A stretch of DNA of 64,000 nucleotides, from assembly GCA_963707145.1 (NCBI GenBank), contig CAVPOQ010000004.1:434001-498000 (forward strand). The letters run 5' to 3'. The stretch is from RPQJ01 sp963707145 (GTDB taxonomy: Bacteria > Pseudomonadota > Gammaproteobacteria > Steroidobacterales > Steroidobacteraceae). The notes under the pieces were generated by a model. The model was given only the letters and a program-made list of their open reading frames with translations, did no database searches and was not told the origin of the DNA. Numbering within the stretch: the first letter of the stretch is position 1; each line of letters starts with the position of its first letter. Positions 51,061 through 58,737 of this stretch are shown here, one piece after another. The position numbers were made by a program, and so were the translations under genes.

Positions 51061-52521
51061 CTAGAGTCTCACCTCGGCGCGCTGCATGAATTCCGGGAAG
51101 CGCCCGATCTGGCCCGAGGCTTCGAGCAGGGCGCCGAGAGATACGACGAACTCGTAGGCGATCTGCGCCCGGCCGGTCTCCACCCGGATCAGACTGTTGC
51201 GTGCCTCGTTGACATCGATCGCCACCGACTGTCCTTCTTCGAACGAGCGTTCGCGCAGACGCAGGTTCTCGCGCGCCAGTTGCAGCGCCGAGTCGAACAG
51301 CAGGAACTGCTCGCGGGCCTGGTCGAGGCGAAGCCATGCGGTTTCAACGGCATCCTGGATGCCATTGACCGCTTCGGCCTCCAGCGCGTCGATCTGCGTC
51401 TTGTGCGCCTGCGCCGCGCCGAGCTTGCTGGCGCGGTCCTCACGACTGAACAGCTTGATGTTGACGCCGATGCCGGCGATCCAGTCGGGCTCGATCGGCG
51501 TCAGGTAGGTGGTGATCAGGTTGTACTGGCCGAACGCGAACACCTGCGGCAGGTAACCTGATTTCGCGACCGCGATGCCCTGGTCGACGGCCTGGCTTTT
51601 CGACTTGATCAGCGCAAGGGTCGGATTTGCGAGTTCGGCCTCGTGCAGCCAGACGGCAAGAGGCTCGATCGGCGAGGTGACGACGAACAGCGGTGTGGTC
51701 GGCCGCAGGGCGCTGGTACGGCGCAGCATGCGGGCCAGCGAGGCTTCGGCCGACTCGCGCTCCCGCTGTGCCTTGACCAGGTCGCGCGCTACCTCGTCGC
51801 GCGCCACCTGCGCCGAGAGCCGCTCGACGGCGCTGATCTGCCCCTGCGCTTCGAAGCGGCGCGCGCGGACGAGCTGGCGGTCGGCCTGCTCGAGCTGGGT
51901 CTGGCGCAGGCCCTCGACGGTGGCCGCCAGGCGCAATCCAAAGTAGCGTACGACGAGCTGCAGATCGAGTCGCTCCTCGGCTCCCAGCAGCTCGGCCTTG
52001 GCGCCCGCAAGTTCGGCCTCGTGCAGTTTCTGGGCCGCGCCAATCTTGCCTCCGGTGAAGATCGGCCAGGTCATCAGCACCGAACTGCGCGGGCCGTCGA
52101 AATCGTAGTCGTAGGCGTCGACTCCGATCGGCAGCGCGCTCAGGTCGAGGTTCTTGCGTCCGTAGACCTGCGTCGCATTCAGCGTCAGCTCGGGATAGCC
52201 CAGGGTCTCGCCCGCCTTGACCTCGAACTCCTGCCGGCTGACATTGGCTTCGGCAGCCTTGAGCTTGTCCGACTCGGCCAGCAGCACGGCACGTGCGGCC
52301 TCGAAGCTCAGGTCGTCGCTGCCGTGCGCCGCCGCAGCCCAGCCACCGAGCGTGCCGGACGCGACCACGAGCAGCAGCAGGGCCGGCAGGCTGCGGAGGC
52401 GGGCGAGCCGCGGCGGGACGGCCGACCCACCCGTGGCAGGACTCCGCCGATGCCGGAACTGGCAGGCGATGCGCTCGTCAGGTCGCAGGGCCGTGACCTT
52501 CGGCGTACGTCTGGAAGTCAT
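51061..52521 (-). CDS. TolC-family outer-membrane efflux protein
   Basis: A 486-residue outer-membrane channel subunit. The long basic N-terminus precedes a signal-like hydrophobic stretch (about 43-65, ending AAAAHG), so the true start may be downstream. Repeated helical segments with QLEQADRQLVRARRFEAQGQIS and ANPTLALIKSKSQ are typical of the TolC double repeat, and strands such as YPELTLNATQVY belong to the barrel. It is the first gene of the export operon. Confidence 0.88.
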   Translation of the reverse strand: MTSRRTPKVTALRPDERIACQFRHRRSPATGGSAVPPRLARLRSLPALLLLVVASGTLGGWAAAAHGSDDLSFEAARAVLLAESDKLKAAEANVSRQEFEVKAGETLGYPELTLNATQVYGRKNLDLSALPIGVDAYDYDFDGPRSSVLMTWPIFTGGKIGAAQKLHEAELAGAKAELLGAEERLDLQLVVRYFGLRLAATVEGLRQTQLEQADRQLVRARRFEAQGQISAVERLSAQVARDEVARDLVKAQRERESAEASLARMLRRTSALRPTTPLFVVTSPIEPLAVWLHEAELANPTLALIKSKSQAVDQGIAVAKSGYLPQVFAFGQYNLITTYLTPIEPDWIAGIGVNIKLFSREDRASKLGAAQAHKTQIDALEAEAVNGIQDAVETAWLRLDQAREQFLLFDSALQLARENLRLRERSFEEGQSVAIDVNEARNSLIRVETGRAQIAYEFVVSLGALLEASGQIGRFPEFMQRAEVRL

Positions 52522-52670
52522 TCACGGCGACCGGGCAGGTTGCGACAGGGTCGGTGAGGTTAGCGCATCGACTCGACGAACGCTGCAAACGGCTGCCAGG
52601 CAAGACGCCAGGCGACTGGTCACCACGTTTCGATCGAAGCCGACGCGGCCCGCCCCGGCGCTGCCGCAGG

Positions 52671-53118
52671 CTATTGCCGCGCGCCGAGCAGTCGCCGCAG
52701 CGACTCGAGGTACGCCGCTTCGTCCGGCGGCAGCCCGCTGCGCTGCGCCTGCCACAATGCCTCGCCGAGGCGCTCGAGCATGCGGTGCTCGGCCTCGTGC
52801 GCGTCGCCGAGCCGCCGCAGAAAGCTCGCGGTGGATGGCGGCGATGCCGGGCGGGCGGTCCGTGGCCACCTGCTCCCGGATCGCGAGGTGCAGCCCGAGG
52901 TGCAGGAACGGATTCGACTGTCCTGACTCGGGCGCGTAGTTGCGGCCCAGCGCCAGCGAGTCGTCCTCGAGCAGCGAATGGTATTCGGGGTGCTGCTCGA
53001 TCACCGTGACGAGCTGGTGCTCGAGCGGCTCGAGCGGCACTCCGGCGTGGTGCCTGCGCCAGGCCTCGAGGTAGCGGCGGCGCAGTCCGCTGCGGTCCTG
53101 GTCGTGGAAGAAGGGCAC
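52671..53118 (-). CDS. DUF1841 family protein, frameshifted
   Basis: A small gammaproteobacterial/betaproteobacterial protein of unknown function, about 148 residues. The N-terminal part (PFFHDQDRSGLRRRYLEAWRRH, NPFLHLGLHLAIREQVATDRPPG) is clear. After about 52822 the protein continues in another frame as LRRLGDAHEAEHRMLERLGEALW and AAYLESLRRLLG; one surplus T (coding strand) explains this. The start is GTG at 53118. It follows nth by a few bases, as in relatives. Confidence 0.83.
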
Positions 53119-53122
53119 GGCA

Positions 53123-53780
53123 TCAGCCTCCGCCGGGCGCGTCCGCCGCCGGCGTCTTGCGCCGGTAGTCGCACAGGTCGGCGATCGGGCAGGCTGGCGC
53201 AAGCGGGCGTGCGCGCCTTGCACACGTAGCGTCCGTGCAGGATCAGCCAGTGATGCGCGTCCTTGAGGAACTCGCCCGGCACGCGCTTCAGAAGGGCGTC
53301 CTCGACGGCCCGTACCGTCTTGCCGGGCGCGAGGCCGGTGCGGTTCGCGACGCGGAAGATGTGCGTGTCCACGGCCATCGTCGGCTGCCCGAACGCGGTG
53401 TTGAGGATCACGTTCGCGGTCTTGCGCCCGACGCCCGGCAGCGCCTCGAGGCTCTCGCGGTCGGCAGGCACCTCGCCGCCATGCTGCTCGAGCAGCAGCC
53501 GGCAGGTCGCGACGATGTTGCGTGCCTTGCCCTGGTAGAGGCCGATCGAGCGCACGTACTGCGCGAGCCCCGCGACGCCGAGGTCGAGGATCGCCCGCGG
53601 CGTGTTCGCCACCGGAAAGAGCCGGCGCGTCGCGAGGTTGACGCTCCGGTCGGTGGCCTGCGCCGAGAGGATCACCGCGACCAGCAGCTCGAACGGCGTC
53701 GCGTACTCGAGTTCGGTGCGCGGGTGCGGCTCGAGCGCGCGCAGCCGCTCGAACATCGCCTGCCGCTGCGCGGCGTTCAT
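53123..53780 (-). CDS. nth: Endonuclease III, frameshifted near the Fe-S cluster
   Basis: A DNA glycosylase/AP lyase that removes oxidised pyrimidines. The helix-hairpin-helix LPGVGRKTANVIL carries the catalytic Lys (GRK), and the catalytic Asp lies in VDTHIFRVANR. The C-terminal [4Fe-4S] site needs four Cys: two lie in YVCKARTPAC; the others (in SCPIADLC) appear only after removing one surplus base near 53193. Corrected length is about 218 residues. The start overlaps the rnfE stop (ATGA), the usual gammaproteobacterial arrangement. Confidence 0.92.
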
Positions 53781-54457
53781 CCTGCGGCATCCTGCGCCGC
53801 AGCCGCGGCAGTCGCGCCGCGCGCACGGCGGCGGGCCGCGGCCCGCGCGTTGCCGAACGCGAGCATCAGTCCGAGCAGCACGAACGCGCCGGGCGGCAGC
53901 AGCGCGATCAGCAGGCCGCGCGACTCGGGGAACAGCCGCCAGCCGGTCCCCGCGAAGGCGGGCCCGAGCAGCAGGTCGAGGCCCGAGCCCAGGCTGCCGC
54001 GGCCGAGCAGCTCGCGCATCGCGCCGAGGGCCAGCAGCGCGAGCAGGAATCCCCCGCCCATCGCGAGGCCATCGAGCAGCGCGCGCGCCGGCGACTCGCG
54101 CGAGGCAAATGACTCCGCGCGTGCGAGCACCAGGCAGTTGGTGACGATCAGCGGCAGGAAGATGCCGAGGGAGGCGTGCAGCCCGGGCCACCATGCGGCC
54201 ATCGAGAGCTCGACCGCCGTCACGGCGGCGGCGATCACCAGCACGAACACCGCGAGGCGCACTTCGCGCGGTAGCCGGGGGCCGACCAGCGCGGCAACCA
54301 GGTTGCTCGACACCAGCACGCCGAGCGTCGCGAGGCCGAGCCCGAGGGCGTTCGCGACCGAGTTGCTCACGGCGAGCAGCGGGCACAGCCCGAGCAGCTG
54401 CACGAGCCCCGGGTTGCGCTCCAGCAGTCCGTCGCGAAGGATGGTGCGCGCGTCCAC
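53777..54457 (-). CDS. rnfE: Electron transport complex subunit RnfE
   Basis: A 226-residue integral membrane subunit of the Rnf ferredoxin:NAD+ oxidoreductase (Rsx in E. coli). The start matches the family (NPGLVQLLGLCPLLAVSNSVANALGLG), and LPLIVTNCLVLARAE is the paired-Cys region shared with RnfA. About six membrane segments. The C-terminal 25 residues are Ala/Arg-rich. Confidence 0.95.
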   Translation of the reverse strand: MDARTILRDGLLERNPGLVQLLGLCPLLAVSNSVANALGLGLATLGVLVSSNLVAALVGPRLPREVRLAVFVLVIAAAVTAVELSMAAWWPGLHASLGIFLPLIVTNCLVLARAESFASRESPARALLDGLAMGGGFLLALLALGAMRELLGRGSLGSGLDLLLGPAFAGTGWRLFPESRGLLIALLPPGAFVLLGLMLAFGNARAAARRRARGATAAAAAQDAAG

Positions 54458-54466
54458 GAGGCGATT

Positions 54467-55126
54467 CTACGGCGGCGAGGTCGCCGCTGCGGGCCCGCCG
54501 AACAGCTCGGCCCGGTGACGCTCGACGTACTCAAGCGCGCCGCGCACGGCACGCACGATCACACGCGGCGTGACGGTGGCGCCCGTGAACTGGTCGAAGT
54601 CGCCGCCGTCCTTGCGCACCTGCCACCGCGCGCGCGGCGGGTCGTCGAGCGAGCGGCCGTCGAAGCCGTGGATCCAGTCCGAGCGGCGTTCCTCGATGGG
54701 ATCGCCGAGGCCCGGCGTCTCGCGGTGCTCGAGCACGCGCACCCCGAGCAGGCGGCCGCCTGCGTCGACGGCGATCAGCAACCGGATCGGTCCGCCATAA
54801 CCCTCGGGCGCGACCGCGTTCACGAGCACGGCGACCGTGGCGCCGTCGCGGCGCACGCGGTACGCCGCCAGCGGCTCATCGGAACCGAGCAGTTCGGGGT
54901 CGCGCAGCATCACCGTGTCGGCCAGCGGATCGTTGTCGTAGGCCAGGCCGCCGAGCATCGCCGTGAGCTGCGCCACGCGCTGCGCGCGCTGCGCGGCCTC
55001 GATGCGCGGCCGGGCGAGGTCGTGCACGAGGGCAACCAGCCCGACGGCGGCGATCGCGGCGGTGGCGAGCACCGCGGCTGCACGCAGCGCGCGCCGCGCG
55101 ATGGGTTCAGGATTTCGGGTGTCCAT
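54467..55126 (-). CDS. rnfG: Electron transport complex subunit RnfG
   Basis: A 219-residue subunit with one N-terminal membrane helix (about 13-35) and a periplasmic flavin domain. The flavinylation motif is FTGATVTP, with FMN expected on Thr184. LEHRETPGLGDPI is another family hallmark. It overlaps rnfD by 20 bases. Confidence 0.94.
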   Translation of the reverse strand: MDTRNPEPIARRALRAAAVLATAAIAAVGLVALVHDLARPRIEAAQRAQRVAQLTAMLGGLAYDNDPLADTVMLRDPELLGSDEPLAAYRVRRDGATVAVLVNAVAPEGYGGPIRLLIAVDAGGRLLGVRVLEHRETPGLGDPIEERRSDWIHGFDGRSLDDPPRARWQVRKDGGDFDQFTGATVTPRVIVRAVRGALEYVERHRAELFGGPAAATSPP

Positions 55127-56069
55127 GGATGCGCGGGACGGTGGCGCGGTCGACCAGTGGCACGGCGAGGTTCATCAACAGCACGGCGAAGGCGACTCCG
55201 TCGGGGAAGCTGCCGTAGGTACGGATGGTCCAGGTGAGCAGGCCGATTCCCGCGCCGTAGAACAGCCGGCCGCGGTCGCTGGTCGCGGCCGACACCGGGT
55301 CGGTGGCAATGAAGAACGCAGCCAGCATCGCGGCTCCCGAGGCAAGGTGGAACGCGGCGCCCGCGTGGGCGCCGGGATCGAGCCCATGTGCCACGGCGGC
55401 GGGCAGCGCGAGCCCTGCGAGCACCGCGACCGGGATCTGCCAGCGGATGACGCGCCGCGCCAGCAGGTACAGGCCGCCCGCCAGTGCGGCGAGGTTGACC
55501 CACTCGCCGTCGGCGCCGCCGATCGCGCCGAACTCCGCGCCGGCGCGGATCTCCTCGATCGTGTAGCTCTCGCGCAGCCCGGTGCGCAGCGCGTCGAGTG
55601 CCGTGGCGCCGGTGAGGGCGTCCCAGCCCGCATCCGGCGCCGGCCAGCGCGTCATCTCGAGCGGGAAGGACACCAGCAGCACGGCGTAACCCACCATGGC
55701 CGGATTGAACGGGTTCTGGCCGAGGCCGCCGTAGGCGTGCTTGCCGAGCAGGACCGCAACGGCGGTGCCGAACGCGGCGAGCCACCACGGCAGCGACGGC
55801 GGCACCGCCAGCGCGAGCAGTGCGGCCGTCACGAGCACGCTGCCGTCGCGCAGGAAGGGCTGCGGCGCGCGGCGGCGCAGCGCGAGCGCGACGGCCTCGC
55901 AGGCGAGCGCCGTGACCGCGGCCACCGCGAGCAGCCGCAACGGTCCCAGCCCGTACAGCCAGGTCTGCACCGCCGCGACCGGCACGAGTGCCACGAGCAC
56001 CTGCAGCATGACCCGCTGCACGGTGAACCCGGCGATCACGTGCGGTGGTGGGGCGGTCGGGAATTCCAT
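55107..56069 (-). CDS. rnfD: Electron transport complex subunit RnfD
   Basis: A 320-residue polytopic subunit. GKHAYGGLGQNPFNPAMVGYAVLL is conserved, and the covalent FMN site LTGATALDAL places the Thr at about 156. The C-terminal DPVSAATSDRGRLFYG is typical. The usual N-terminus is slightly shortened compared with E. coli RsxD (352 residues). Confidence 0.95.
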   Translation of the reverse strand: MEFPTAPPPHVIAGFTVQRVMLQVLVALVPVAAVQTWLYGLGPLRLLAVAAVTALACEAVALALRRRAPQPFLRDGSVLVTAALLALAVPPSLPWWLAAFGTAVAVLLGKHAYGGLGQNPFNPAMVGYAVLLVSFPLEMTRWPAPDAGWDALTGATALDALRTGLRESYTIEEIRAGAEFGAIGGADGEWVNLAALAGGLYLLARRVIRWQIPVAVLAGLALPAAVAHGLDPGAHAGAAFHLASGAAMLAAFFIATDPVSAATSDRGRLFYGAGIGLLTWTIRTYGSFPDGVAFAVLLMNLAVPLVDRATVPRIHGHPKS

Positions 56070-56072
56070 TGC

Positions 56073-57575
56073 TCAGCCGGCGCCCGCGCCCGGGGGGGCT
56101 CCCGTGTCGTTGCCCGGCTCCGCCGGCGCACCGTCGCCGCGCGCGCGGCGACGCGCCTGCTCGAACGCGTGGCGTTCGTCCTCCGCCGCGGCCGCGAGGC
56201 GTTCGCGATGGCGCTGGTAGCGCTCCCGGGCCTGCGTGGCGCGATACCGCTCGAGGTCGTTGAGGCGGCGACGCTCCCGGGCCGCGCCGAAGCGGGCGGT
56301 GAGCGGGATCGCGCTCGGGCAGACGTAGTCGCAGCAGCCGCACTCGATGCAGGCGCCGAGTCCGTGGCGTTCGAGTCCGGCCGCGTCGTCCGCTTGCGCG
56401 GCGCGGTGCAGCTGCTGCGGCAGCAGCCCCGCAGGGCAGACCGTGGCGCAGTCGCCGCAGCGGATGCAGGGCATCTCCGCAGGGCGCGCCGTCAGGTCGG
56501 TCGGCGTTGCCACCAGCACGCAGTTGAGGCCCTTGGTGAGCGCGATGGCGTCGGTGGCGAGTGCGCGGCCGGTGAGGCTGCCGCCGGCGATCAGGTACCG
56601 CGGCCCCGGAGCGTCGGTGTAGCCGCCGCACGCCGCGACCAGCTCGGCGATCGGCGTGCCGATGCGCGCCTCGAGGTTGGCGGGACGGCGCACGCCGCTG
56701 CCCGTGACCGTCACGATGCGCGTGACGCAGGGCGAGCCCTGCGCGACGAGGCGGGCCACGGCAGCGGCCGTGCCCACGTTCTGGCACACCACGCCCACCT
56801 GCGGCGGCAGGCCGTCGTGCGGCACCTCGAGGCCCGTGACGGCCGTGATCAGTGGTCCCTCGGCGCCGAGCGGGAACACGGCCGCCAGTACCACGACCTC
56901 GAGGCGATCGTCGGCACAGGCCGCGAGCGCGGCCTCGAGCGCCGCGAGCGCCTGCGGCTTGTCGTCCTCGATCGCGATGGTGGCGCGCGCGGCGCCGCAG
57001 GCGGCGAGCAGCACCTGCGCGCCGAGCACCACGTCGGCGGCGCGCTCGCGCATCAGCGCGTCGTCGCAGCAGATCCACGGTTCGCACTCGGCGCCATTGA
57101 GCAGCAGCCTCTCGACGCCGGCCGCGCGCGCCAGCGCGAGCTTCGCCGCGGCAGGAAACGCCGCGCCGCCGAGTCCGGCGATGCCGCCGGCCGCGAGGCG
57201 CTCGAGCAGCGCCGCGCCGTCGAGCGCGCGCCAGTCGATCGGAGACAGGTCCGGCTCGCGCTCGTCGCGGCCGTCGGCGTCGATCACGAGGCAGCGTCCC
57301 GAGCCGCGCAGCGTGGGCAGCATCGCGAGTGCGCGCACGGTCCCCGAAACGGGCGAGTGCAGGTCTGCCGCACTGCCCCGTCCGCGCGCGATCCAGGTAC
57401 CGACCCGCACGTGGCTGCCCGGGGACACGACGGGCTCGGCCTCCTCGGCGGAGCCCTGGTCGAGCGCGAGGATCGCCGTGCGCGGCGGGTCCACTACGAT
57501 CACGGGCCGCTCCAGCGGGCGCGACTTGTGGCCGTCGACCCGCAGCCCGCCGCGCAGCAGGGGTCGGGCGCTCAC
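56073..57575 (-). CDS. rnfC: Electron transport complex subunit RnfC
   Basis: A 500-residue membrane-associated subunit that binds NADH, FMN and two [4Fe-4S] clusters. The N-terminal lipoyl-like domain (VSPGSHVRVGTWIARG) leads to GLGGAAFPAAAKLALA, LLLNGAECEPWICCDD and the cluster motifs CIRCGDCATVCP and CIECGCCDYVCP. The C-terminal tail is short and charged. GTG at 57575 overlaps the rnfB stop by four bases. Confidence 0.95.
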   Translation of the reverse strand: MSARPLLRGGLRVDGHKSRPLERPVIVVDPPRTAILALDQGSAEEAEPVVSPGSHVRVGTWIARGRGSAADLHSPVSGTVRALAMLPTLRGSGRCLVIDADGRDEREPDLSPIDWRALDGAALLERLAAGGIAGLGGAAFPAAAKLALARAAGVERLLLNGAECEPWICCDDALMRERAADVVLGAQVLLAACGAARATIAIEDDKPQALAALEAALAACADDRLEVVVLAAVFPLGAEGPLITAVTGLEVPHDGLPPQVGVVCQNVGTAAAVARLVAQGSPCVTRIVTVTGSGVRRPANLEARIGTPIAELVAACGGYTDAPGPRYLIAGGSLTGRALATDAIALTKGLNCVLVATPTDLTARPAEMPCIRCGDCATVCPAGLLPQQLHRAAQADDAAGLERHGLGACIECGCCDYVCPSAIPLTARFGAARERRRLNDLERYRATQARERYQRHRERLAAAAEDERHAFEQARRRARGDGAPAEPGNDTGAPPGAGAG

Positions 57576-58120
57576 GCCGGCACCGCCGTGGGCCCCGCCG
57601 CCGGCATGGTCGCGCCGCGAGACGCCATCGCGATGCAGTCCACCGGGCAGGGCGCGAGGCACAGCTCGCAGCCCGTGCACTGTGCCTCGATCACCGTGTG
57701 CATGAACCGCGGCGCGCCGAGGATCGCATCGACCGGGCAGGCCGGCAGGCACAGCGCGCAGCCGATGCAGCGCGACTCGTCGATGACGGCAACCCGCGGC
57801 GGCTGCGTCGCACCGTAGCGCGCGTCGACCGGGCGGGGTTCGCGGCCGAGCAGTGCGGCGAGCGCGCGCACCGTCGTCGCGCCGCCCGGCGGGCAGCGGT
57901 CGATCTCGGCCTCGCCCGCCGCGATCGCCGCTGCGTATGGACGACAGCCCGGGTAGAGGCACTGACCGCACTGCGTCTGCGGCAGCAGCGCGTCGATCCG
58001 CTCGACCAGAGCGTCGGGGTCGGTGCGCAGTCTGGCGGCCAGCCACCCCAGCGCCGCGCCGAGCACGACGGCGAGGGCTGCAGTTACGCCGAGCGCCGGC
58101 AGCAGCGTGTCGCCGCTCAT
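57572..58120 (-). CDS. rnfB: Electron transport complex subunit RnfB
   Basis: A 182-residue iron-sulfur subunit. After one N-terminal membrane helix come the Fe-S domain Cys C51, C54, C59 and C76 (QCGQCLYPGC) and two ferredoxin clusters (CIGCALCLPACP and CTGCELCLAPCP). It is the probable entry point for ferredoxin electrons. ATG at 58120 overlaps the rnfA stop by four bases. Confidence 0.96.
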   Translation of the reverse strand: MSGDTLLPALGVTAALAVVLGAALGWLAARLRTDPDALVERIDALLPQTQCGQCLYPGCRPYAAAIAAGEAEIDRCPPGGATTVRALAALLGREPRPVDARYGATQPPRVAVIDESRCIGCALCLPACPVDAILGAPRFMHTVIEAQCTGCELCLAPCPVDCIAMASRGATMPAAGPTAVPA

Positions 58121-58698
58121 CGCGCGCCGAGTCCCGCGAAGCCCATGAACGCGAGCGCCATGAGTCCGGCGGTGACCAGCGCGATCGGAGCGCCGCGGAA
58201 GGCCGCGGGCAGGTCGGCGCTCTCGAGCCGCTCGCGCAGTCCGGCGAAGGCGATGAGCGCCGCGCCGAAGCCCGCGCCGGCCGCGGCACCGAACACCAGC
58301 GAATCGACGAAGCCGTGCCCGCGATCGAGATTGATCAGCGCCACGCCCAGCACTGCGCAGTTCGTGGTGATCAGCGGCAGGAACACGCCCAGCAGTTCAT
58401 GCAGCAGCGGGCTCGTGGAGCGCACCAGCATCTCGGTGAATTGCACCAGCGCCGCGATCAGCAGGATGAACACCAGCGTGCGCAGGTAGCCGAGCCCGAA
58501 GGGCTCGAGCAGCCAGTGCCACGCGGCCCAGCTCGCGCCGGAGGCCAGCGTCAGCACGAACAGCGTCGCGAGCGCCATGCCGGCGGCGGCCTCGAGCCGA
58601 CGGCCGACGCCAACGAACGGGCAGAGACCGAGGAAGCCCGTCAGCACGACGTTGTTGACGAGGCTCGCTCCGATCGCCAGCAGCAGCAGGTCCGACAT
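58117..58698 (-). CDS. rnfA: Electron transport complex subunit RnfA
   Basis: A 193-residue membrane subunit with about six helices. VNNVVLTGFLGLCPFVGVGRRLE and LPLITTNCAVLGVAL carry the paired Cys that bind a membrane [2Fe-2S] cluster together with RnfE. It is the first rnf gene, 39 bases after metG, so the operon probably reads metG-rnfABCDGE-nth-DUF1841. Confidence 0.96.
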   Translation of the reverse strand: MSDLLLLAIGASLVNNVVLTGFLGLCPFVGVGRRLEAAAGMALATLFVLTLASGASWAAWHWLLEPFGLGYLRTLVFILLIAALVQFTEMLVRSTSPLLHELLGVFLPLITTNCAVLGVALINLDRGHGFVDSLVFGAAAGAGFGAALIAFAGLRERLESADLPAAFRGAPIALVTAGLMALAFMGFAGLGAR

Positions 58699-58737
58699 CC
58701 TGGAAGCCCCTCCGTGCGGATCAGGACGCGCGGGAGA

